A stretch of DNA of 13,573 nucleotides, taken from NCBI GenBank assembly GCA_043769645.1, contig JAYVJC010000010.1:1-13573 (forward strand), in the 5' to 3' direction. Numbering within the stretch: position 1 is the stretch's first letter; the number at the start of each line of letters is the position of its first letter. Positions 7,535 through 12,691 of the stretch are shown here, piece by piece. The position numbers and the translations under genes were made by a program. Source of the DNA: JAYUDN01 sp043769645. Its GTDB lineage: Bacteria > Patescibacteriota > Gracilibacteria > BD1-5 > UBA2023. The notes below the pieces were generated by a model. The model searched no databases. It saw nothing but the letters and a program-made list of their open reading frames with translations, and was not told the origin of the DNA.

Positions 7535-7873
7535 TTAGTTTCCAGTAAGGGTGAGGGGATTAATCGCTCCTGGAGTTGTCTCGGTTCCAGTTGCGGTATC
7601 AGTAGAACCTGTATTGAGTTTGACATTCTTGAGGAGGTCGTCGAGTTCAGCCTTGGTGGCAGGAGCATCAGCCGACTGCGTCACTGCGGTGTGAGGGAAG
7701 AGATCTCTCGCTGAGGAAAGCCCATTTCGTATCAGAAATCCCATCGTAACGAGTAGGATCGTGAGTGATATAATCGTAAAGAGGTTGTAGTTCAGGTAGG
7801 TTCGAGTCTCTTGTTCCGTCGGCCAGACGACATGTTCGAGTTCCTCGAGGGATTCCTTGATGAAATTTTTCAT
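7535..7873 (-). CDS. secE: Preprotein translocase subunit SecE with an extended tail
   Basis: A 112-residue protein from ATG 7873-7871 to TAA 7537-7535. The SecE core comprises an amphipathic helix (FIKESLEELEHVVWPTEQET, residues 4-23), with the conserved V-W-P motif, and one transmembrane helix (about 31-48, LFTIISLTILLVTMGFLI). SecE clamps SecY in the export channel. Single-helix SecE is usually about 60-65 residues; here about 50 extra residues follow the helix. They are rich in Thr, Ala, Gly and Asp (for example KLNTGSTDTATGTETTPGA) and should face outside the membrane. A strong promoter lies 25 bases upstream. It heads the secE-nusG cluster and needs no TGA codon. Confidence 0.93.
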   Translation of the reverse strand: MKNFIKESLEELEHVVWPTEQETRTYLNYNLFTIISLTILLVTMGFLIRNGLSSARDLFPHTAVTQSADAPATKAELDDLLKNVKLNTGSTDTATGTETTPGAINPLTLTGN

Positions 7874-7897
7874 AAGATAGAGGTAAAAATCGAGATT

Positions 7898-7925
7898 AGT
7901 ATAGTGAAAATGTGGAAGGAGTCAA
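7898..7925 (-). promoter_or_regulatory. Promoter of the secE-nusG operon
   Basis: TTGACT (7925-7920), a 16-bp spacer and TATACT (7903-7898) on the minus strand. Transcription would start near 7891, giving a leader of about 17 bases without a Shine-Dalgarno sequence. Confidence 0.6.
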
Positions 7926-7943
7926 AACTTCCTCCAAATTAAA

Positions 7944-7959
7944 ATCCCCTCTCGGGGAT
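7944..7959 (-). terminator. Hairpin with T-run between divergent promoters
   Basis: ATCCCC-GAGA-GGGGAT followed by TTTAATTT on the minus strand. It lies between the divergent secE and 493-aa gene promoters, where it could block antisense transcription from entering secE. The stem is short. Confidence 0.35.
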
Positions 7960-8009
7960 GTCAATATCTGGAGTGTATTCGAAAAATGTAAAAAAGGAAA
8001 TCGAAATAG

Positions 8010-8037
8010 TTGACAGGTAAAAAAAATCCCCTATAAA
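8010..8037 (+). promoter_or_regulatory. Leaderless promoter of the 493-aa gene
   Basis: TTGACA (8010-8015), a 16-bp spacer and TATAAA (8032-8037). The ATG at 8044 begins seven bases after the -10 box, so transcription should start at or beside the start codon. Confidence 0.6.
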
Positions 8038-8043
8038 TCCTCA

Positions 8044-9525
8044 ATGTCACTTCCTCAAACGGTCTCTTCTTGCATTGTTTCCGCGGTTCTTCTAGCAGTT
8101 CCAGTCGAAAGTACAGGGAAGACGAAGACTCATAAAATCCAAATGCAAACTACACTGAATGCATCAAATATTTTCTCAAAACCCGGTGTCCCAGTTCTTC
8201 CTATCAATGACTGCCAAGATCATACGATCAGAGTAAATGTTCCCATTGGAAAGGAACTTTCCTACTATATAGCAAGGTGACGAGAACTCCTCAACTCTGA
8301 GTGAGAATGACTCAGAGCAGGGAAGAAAGGTCGAATTATTGGTGCTGTATTGCATAGAGAGAAATGAGAAATTAGGATCTTTGCACTCGAACGACCTCTG
8401 TATGAGTCACATAGAAAATTTCCTTTTACGGTGAGTGGAGCGGTCAATACGAGCTGTATTTATAAATTGTACCCACATGATTTCAACGGTATAGGTACGA
8501 ATGTTGATATTTACCATCAAGATCCCGAAGGAGAGCGGGGTGTGATATTTCTCGGGTGGAGTTTTGTCGGACTCGAGTGAAAAACTATCATCAATACCCC
8601 AGGAACCTCCTCGATCGTGAGTGAACATATGACCGAAGAGCATATCTGACTTATAGATACACTCTTTGCTGATGCAATGTCATGAAGTGAGTGAGAGTCC
8701 ATCCGTACCCTTATACAAAATCCATGAGGGTATACGGGAACTTTTTCGAGAGCATGAAAGGATAAAAAGGGAATTCAGTCAAAGGTAAAACATCAGTTTC
8801 CTTTTCCTGGATGAGAAGTAGGTATGCACCGACTCATACATGGCATTTCCCTCGTAGAAAATATCGATGCCTCTCCCTATGAAGAACTTGAAAGAACATC
8901 CTCAGATATAAGGACCTTTATTCGAGATCAGATCTCTAGAGTCTCAGCCATTTGGTGAGCTAATAAGTTGGCGTCATTTACTGGAAGACTGAGTTCAGCC
9001 AAAGCGAAGTGACCATTTCAGATAACTCCCGGTGCATGGAATATGCTCAGACAGTATTATCCGCATATTATCACCCTTCCTTTCGAAACGGGTATACAAG
9101 ATCCTGTCATGAGTATGCGTGCGCAGATGGTTCACCTGATTCTCGAGTGGACTCGGATTTACGAAGATCCGGATCTTAAGACGTATTTTGAAGCGGAAGG
9201 TGCTGAGGAGTATCGTGATGCTATTCTCCTCTCTGGATATAATATGAGTGTCGATCGGCTTCGGTGATTTTTGAAGGAAATCATCTCCAAAAATCCAACT
9301 ATTGCCTATGAATCTCTCATTTCTGAGCTCGATGCGATCACTACGAAGCGTTTACCCTCAGGTAAGGAGAGTCAGTACTATCGTCTCAAAGGAAGAGTAG
9401 TACGTAGATGGCTCGAGGAAAATCTGGAAAAGTACTACCAAAAAAACGATGAAAGAGTCCGAAAGGCTAAGTGAGAAAGAAAGTTAGAGGAGCTTTTTAA
9501 AACACTTATTCTTCTTAAACAATAA
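8044..9525 (+). CDS. Unknown 493-aa protein, possible lysozyme-like domain
   Basis: One frame of 493 residues from ATG 8044 to TAA 9523-9525, reading about fifteen TGA codons as glycine; without this it falls into short fragments. The N-terminus has a hydrophobic stretch (VSSCIVSAVLLAVPV, about residues 7-21) that could be a signal peptide, though basic residues are missing before it. The middle is beta-rich text without a family I recognise (FNGIGTNVDIYHQDPEGERG, around 140-165). Residues about 297-340 (RVSAIWGANKLASF, then GPFQITPGAWNML at 323-335) resemble the goose-type lysozyme/lytic transglycosylase pattern of a helix with a catalytic acid followed by G-x-x-Q-x-x-P. This is a weak motif match only. 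The C-terminus is helical and highly charged. It stands alone between terminators and its own promoter. Confidence 0.75.
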
Positions 9526-9528
9526 AAA

Positions 9529-9560
9529 ACTCTCCTTGTTTGAGGAGTGCTTTGTAGTTT
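9529..9560. terminator. Bidirectional terminator
   Basis: A CTCCT/AGGAG stem (9532-9536 and 9543-9547) with a TGTTTG loop. On the minus strand it is followed by GTTTTTTATT, a good terminator for RNA ending near the first tRNA 3'-end copy. On the plus strand it follows the 493-aa gene stop by a few bases and has a weaker T-rich tail. Confidence 0.65.
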
Positions 9561-9583
9561 CTATGGAGCCACCTATGGGACAC
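9557..9583 (-). repeat. Extra copy of the tRNA-Thr 3' end (att-like)
   Basis: The 27 bases 9557-9583 are identical to 9718-9744. They cover the 3' half of the T-arm, the 3' acceptor strand, the CCA and eight following bases of tRNA-Thr. No tRNA body is attached to this copy. Direct repeats of tRNA 3' ends are typical of integrase attachment sites. Confidence 0.75.
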
Positions 9584-9676
9584 TCGGCTCTCCGCAACCG
9601 ACCGGCTCTCTCGTCTTGAAATATGAAGAGCAATTATATTTCATTCCTTCGGAAACGACTCGATTCGTGTCCCATA
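9574..9676 (-). other. Long inverted repeat between the tRNA 3'-end copies
   Basis: TATGGGACAC (9574-9583) pairs with GTGTCCCATA (9667-9676). Within the loop a second hairpin can form from TGAAATAT and ATATTTCA. The right arm extends to TTCGTGTCCCATA, 13 bases that also match the tRNA T-arm at 9735-9747 in inverted orientation. Transcribed on the minus strand it would give a folded RNA of about 150 nt ending at the 9529-9560 terminator. It may be a small RNA or an integration scar; no known RNA family is recognised. Confidence 0.4.
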
Positions 9677-9682
9677 AGCCAT

Positions 9683-9713
9683 AAAAAAACTCACTTTATG
9701 AAAAAGAGAGTTT
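9683..9713 (-). terminator. Terminator of tRNA-Thr
   Basis: On the minus strand AAACTCTCTTT-TTCAT-AAAGTGAGTTT forms an 11-bp stem with one mismatch, then runs into TTTTAT. It starts 12 bases after the CCA end of the tRNA. Confidence 0.7.
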
Positions 9714-9717
9714 AGAG

Positions 9718-9744
9718 GTTTCTATGGAGCCACCTATGGGACAC
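9718..9744 (-). repeat. 27-bp direct repeat at the 3' end of tRNA-Thr
   Basis: This is the copy inside the intact tRNA gene; it is identical to 9557-9583, and the copies start 161 bp apart. Confidence 0.75.
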
Positions 9745-9800
9745 GAACCCATGACCTTCCCCTTACCATGGGGATGCTCTACCAACTGAGCTAAGGCGGC
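9725..9800 (-). tRNA. tRNA-Thr (anticodon GGU)
   Basis: A 76-nt cloverleaf with encoded CCA. The acceptor GCCGCCT pairs with AGGTGGC (one G-U). The D-arm is GCTC-AGTTGGTA-GAGC. The anticodon stem TCCCC/GGGGA closes the loop ATGGTAA, so the anticodon is GGT (9767-9765), reading ACC and ACU. The T-arm is ATGGG-TTCGTGT-CCCAT and the discriminator is U, as in many bacterial tRNA-Thr. It lies downstream of the hemW-like gene on the same strand and has its own terminator. Confidence 0.95.
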
Positions 9801-9883
9801 AAATAGTGAAAGGATTGGGAGAAACACCAGAAAGCAAGCTTCCAAATCAGAAGGAATAGTTTCTTCTCAGAACGTCTCGTATC

Positions 9884-11170
9884 CTAATCTCACATGAGCT
9901 CGGCTATTATAGAATTCTCCTGGAAAATTCAAGTCGAAGTGCAAATTAAGCTGGAGTTCTCTTTTCTGAGAAGTCATTGTGCTATAAGTGGGAGATATTT
10001 CCTTGCTTCTACGAGGCTATAGTCGAGAGAAAAGGTACGGATTCCGAAGATTATTTGCTCAATGCGAATTTGATCACAAGAGAGTGTTTCTTCATGGAGT
10101 CGGTCTCATCGATAGTATCAGGAGAAACTCGCGCTATTTTCCCACCGTGTCCCATTTTCATAGCTTGCTCCGGAAAGACCGAAGGCTCGAGTAGGCGTAT
10201 GGTTCCAGTATCACTGATTGTGTTTGGACTCGTATCCGGGCTTGGCCCAGTTCGAGATCTCGTAATGATGCCAACCGAGGGTTTCAAAATAGTCGAGAAT
10301 AGCGATATACTCTTCCTGCATGACTTCTTCACTCATAGAAAGATTCTTCCACTCTTTCGGATAGAGGCCGTCCTCGAGGAGGTAAACACTGGTATGCGTG
10401 ATAAAGGGAAATCTCATATGGAGTTCTTGTATATCTCTGAGCGTTTCTCAAGGATTTGAGAAAGGGAGTCAGATAATGAAGTCGATGTTTACAGAGATTC
10501 ATTGTCGTGTACCTCCGTATACTTTTCATGATTGAAAAGTATCAAAAGCTCCCGAAGGGTCAAAAAACTCGTTCGCTTCGCTTTTCAGACTCTTTCTCTC
10601 GTCGTTCTCAGAAACTTTTGACCCCTCCGTCTCCCCATTTGCATACTCTCATCTACAGTATTTGAGAGATTTTCATATAAACTCAAGCGCATGAAAAATA
10701 CTTTCTCGATTACTCCTCGATATAGCTTTGAGGGTAGCGTCATTGAGACTCTGGACGCCCAGTGAGATACGATTGAAGCCAAGCGCAAGGATTCACACTA
10801 TATATTCATCAGTAATATCTTCAGGATTACATTCGATAGTGAGTTCTGGACTGGAAGGGTGGAGTGTTAGAGTATTGGATTTTTCGAAAGGGAAGCACAC
10901 AAGAATCTCAGCGAGTTCCTCTTGAGAAAGAACTGATGGCGTGCCTCATCAGAAGTAGATAGTACGGACAGTTTTCTGTTTAGAGCTTTGAGTTTTCACT
11001 TGCAGGTTGCTAGTTGCAAGTTGTCTGGAGAAATAATCACGAATTTCTTTTTTCAAGTATTCCAGATACCTCTTTTTCTTGAACTCATCAAAAATTGGCG
11101 TCAGTGCGAACTTGCAATACGGACACTTCTGTCGACAAAAGGGAATGTGGAGGTAGAAGTGGGAAGTTAT
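9884..11170 (-). CDS. HemW-like radical SAM protein with in-frame inserts
   Basis: One frame of about 428 codons ends at TAG 9886-9884 and reads many TGA codons as glycine. HIPFCRQKCPYCKF (Cys 12, 16 and 19 counted from the ATA at 11170) binds the radical SAM cluster. YFGGGTPS follows, its first two glycines both TGA; then LTIECNPEDIT, FNRISLGVQS, SVNIDFIIGLPF and the HemW-type HYEISNWAKPGYESKHNQGYW. HemW proteins are heme chaperones related to oxygen-independent coproporphyrinogen oxidase HemN. No ATG, GTG or TTG exists in frame before the cluster; the frame reaches back to the adk stop, so ATA (11170) is only a placeholder start. Two inserts interrupt the conserved text: residues about 49-66 (7-nt repeats) and about 168-224 (palindromes). 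The C-terminal domain is short. Confidence 0.85.
10519..10542. repeat. Perfect 10-bp palindrome inside the hemW-like gene
   Basis: ATACTTTTCA (10519-10528), four-base loop, TGAAAAGTAT (10533-10542). It lies in the large insert between two conserved HemW motifs. Confidence 0.7.
10557..10624. repeat. Inverted repeat GGGTCAAAA/TTTTGACCC inside the hemW-like gene
   Basis: The two 9-bp arms (10557-10565 and 10616-10624) are 50 bases apart and enclose purine/pyrimidine-biased sequence. All of it is in frame and stop-free under code 25. Confidence 0.6.
10991..11025 (+). repeat. 7-nt repeat array inside the hemW-like gene
   Basis: Five phased units, AGTTTTC, ACTTGCA, GGTTGCT, AGTTGCA and AGTTGTC, coincide with the extra residues RQLATSNLQVKTQSS between the radical SAM cluster and the GGGTPS motif. 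A weaker set of 7-nt phased units covers 11152-11179, at the missing start of the gene. Confidence 0.65.
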
Positions 11171-11206
11171 AAGTGATGAGAAGTTTTTTGAAAATAGGTA
11201 GTATCT

Positions 11207-11830
11207 TTATTGTTGCAAGGCACTTTCTACATCAGCAAATATTTCCCCTTCACTTCGATTGGCATCGATATCGAATACTTGATGGCCATGGTTTTTCCAT
11301 ACTTCGATCAGGGGAAGAGTATCGGCTATCGACCAGGATATACGCTTTCGGATAGCCTCCTCAGTATCGTCACTACGGGTGACGAGTATATTTCCTGTTT
11401 TTGGATTCGTCTCCCCAGTATAGCTTGCAGGAAATGTCTCCTGAGTAATAGGGTCAATGCGACGACCACAGAGTCGCTTCACTGCTGTTTCCTGATCCAG
11501 GTCGAAGTAGAGGACATCGAAGTTGCTCCATACGGATTCGAGGGCGTCATTTTGGTCCTTACTTCTGATACCTCAGTCGATGAGGATACGCTTTCCAGGA
11601 TTTTCCTGGATAAATTTTTCTGAAAGTCGGACGATATATTCGGTCGGCACCTTGAGTCCTTGCTTCAAAAATGAATCCACATGCTCTCCATCAGGAGTAC
11701 CAGTTGCGGCATATTTTCTGAGTTCTCCTCCCATTTCGAAGAGGATAGCATCGGGAAGTTTTTCGAGTATAAGTCGGGCTTGGGTTCATTTCCCAGATCA
11801 TTGGATCCCGACGAGCATGATGTGATTCAT
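11207..11830 (-). CDS. adk: Adenylate kinase
   Basis: A 207-residue enzyme from ATG 11830-11828 to TAA 11209-11207; it interconverts ATP + AMP and 2 ADP. The P-loop GIQGSGKGTQA (residues 8-18) has glycines 11 and 15 encoded by TGA, so the ATP site exists only under code 25. AMP-binding text follows (GGELRKYAATGTPDG), then ILIDGGIRSKDQNDAL in place of the usual DGFPR motif. The LID region is CGRRIDPITQETFPASY, then NILVTRSDDTEEAIRKRI with the conserved arginines. The LID lacks the four zinc-binding cysteines. It lies downstream of rnpB on the same strand with 7-nt repeats in the spacer. Its TAA is in the same frame as the following hemW-like gene. Confidence 0.95.
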
Positions 11831-11834
11831 AATC

Positions 11835-11909
11835 AGTTAAAAGTTGAAAGTTAAAAGTTACAAGTTTATAGAATTCTCCTACATGCAACTTGCAACATGT
11901 AACAGGGAA
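11835..11909. repeat. Inverted pair of 7-nt repeat arrays between rnpB and adk
   Basis: Five plus-oriented units (AGTTAAA, AGTTGAA, AGTTAAA, AGTTACA, AGTTTAT; 11835-11869) are followed by four opposite units (CATGCAA, CTTGCAA, CATGTAA, CAGGGAA; 11882-11909). The two halves can fold into a hairpin, for example GTTGCAAGTT with AACTTGTAAC, and fill nearly the entire spacer. Confidence 0.7.
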
Positions 11910-12179
11910 CAAGGCATAAAATACTCCCAATCAGTAATAAGCCGGATTCTGTACGTCGATACATATCTATCTAGGATACCCCTCGCGAGGTACCTCAAGC
12001 GGAGTATACTCCATCATACCATTCCGAGTGCTGTATGTATGTGAGAGTACCATTCTCCTTGCATCGAAGAGGGTTTACCACTCCTACCGAAGTAGGATCC
12101 ATCTGTAGCTATTTCTTTTTACATAGGAACGAGTCCTATAATCAAAATGATAACACCAAATGACTTTTCACCTTTGAGC

Positions 12180-12207
12180 GGTTGCAAGTTTCAAGTTGCA
12201 AGTTTCG
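12180..12207 (+). repeat. 7-nt repeats, 3' side of the RNase P P12 arm
   Basis: Four phased units: GGTTGCA, AGTTTCA, AGTTGCA and AGTTTCG. In the RNA they pair with 12273-12307. Confidence 0.75.
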
Positions 12208-12272
12208 TATATTCTCTAGATTCAGATTCTGATATACCCTTTCGTTGTAGAGAGATTATCTGAATACTTCGG

Positions 12273-12307
12273 TGTAACTTTTAACTTGTAACCTGTAACT
12301 TGCAACC
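12273..12307 (-). repeat. 7-nt repeats, 5' side of the RNase P P12 arm
   Basis: Five phased units in opposite orientation: TGTAACT, TTTAACT, TGTAACC, TGTAACT and TGCAACC on the plus strand. With 12180-12207, and including the flanking GCG/CGC, 24 of 27 bases are exactly complementary and one more can form a G-U pair. Confidence 0.75.
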
Positions 12308-12449
12308 GCCGAGTATTGTCTCTGTGGCACTTTCCGTAATCCGTGTTTTAGATATATCACAGACCCAGAGCTGTTAGCTCTTCTCCTCTCGGAAGATGTC
12401 CGGACTTTCCTCCCTTTCGGGCATGTATCTGCTGCTTGGGAGCGGGCGC

Positions 12450-12477
12450 ATTGTATATATTTTTTCCTATGACGCAA
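12450..12477 (-). promoter_or_regulatory. Promoter of rnpB
   Basis: TTGCGT (12477-12472), a 16-bp spacer and TACAAT (12455-12450) on the minus strand place the start near 12444, exactly where P1 pairing begins. Confidence 0.5.
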
Positions 12478-12642
12478 CGTTTTGTCTCGAGTGAAAAATG
12501 TGTGGAGAATACATATTGAAGATAGGTAAGTATTCTTGGCTAAAAGAGAGTATACATCGTATGTCGGGGAAAATGTATTTATTTATAACTATATAGAGAA
12601 TAAAATCGACTATTTATCAATAGTCTGTATCAGACATAAGTA

Positions 12643-12670
12643 TTGATTTACGCGGATTCATCGGTATAGT
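12643..12670 (+). promoter_or_regulatory. Promoter of the secreted protein gene
   Basis: TTGATT (12643-12648), a 16-bp spacer and TATAGT (12665-12670), 21 bases before the ATG at 12692. The 12478-12642 stretch between the divergent rnpB and this promoter holds only AT-rich DNA and two small overlapping hairpins (GACTAT/ATAGTC and GTCTG/CAGAC near 12608-12634). Confidence 0.45.
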
Positions 12671-12691
12671 TTGATTATCTTTTTTTATATT

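Larger units (their letters stand above)
11921..12444 (-). ncRNA. rnpB: RNase P RNA with an enlarged P12 arm
   Basis: The catalytic RNA of RNase P, which trims the 5' leader of tRNA precursors. The universal 5' block GAGGAAAGTCCGGAC is at 12412-12398 and the 3' block ACAGAATCCGGCTTATT at 11952-11936; together they form P4. The ends pair as P1 (CTCCCAA-x-CAG with CTG-x-TTGGGAG). AGTGCCACAGAGACAATAC (P10/11 region), GTAAACCC..GATGCAAGG (P15 region) and CTTGAGG..CCTAGAT near the 3' end also match bacterial RNase P RNA. At about 524 nt it is longer than the usual 350-400 nt; the excess lies in P12, where opposed 7-nt repeat arrays form a stem of about 27 bp. Ends are estimated from P1 and the promoter. 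Confidence 0.92.

Noticed and set aside
8044..9525. A heavily decayed pseudogene with many stops
   Set aside because: Every internal 'stop' is TGA, never TAA or TAG, which is the signature of the alternative code and not of decay.
9584..9717. A second tRNA, SRP RNA or tmRNA
   Set aside because: No cloverleaf, no SRP GGAAG-type core and no tmRNA reading frame could be matched; only the tRNA 3' end is present.
4931..12307. CRISPR array
   Set aside because: Repeats are 7-nt, contiguous and degenerate, with no spacers of constant length and no cas genes.
12256..12477. 73-codon minus-strand ORF
   Set aside because: It lies inside rnpB, whose conserved RNA motifs and P1 pairing explain the sequence.
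12671..12691. TTG start for the secreted protein
   Set aside because: It would add MIIFFYI before the signal peptide and would place the start codon directly against the -10 box; the ATG at 12692 fits better.
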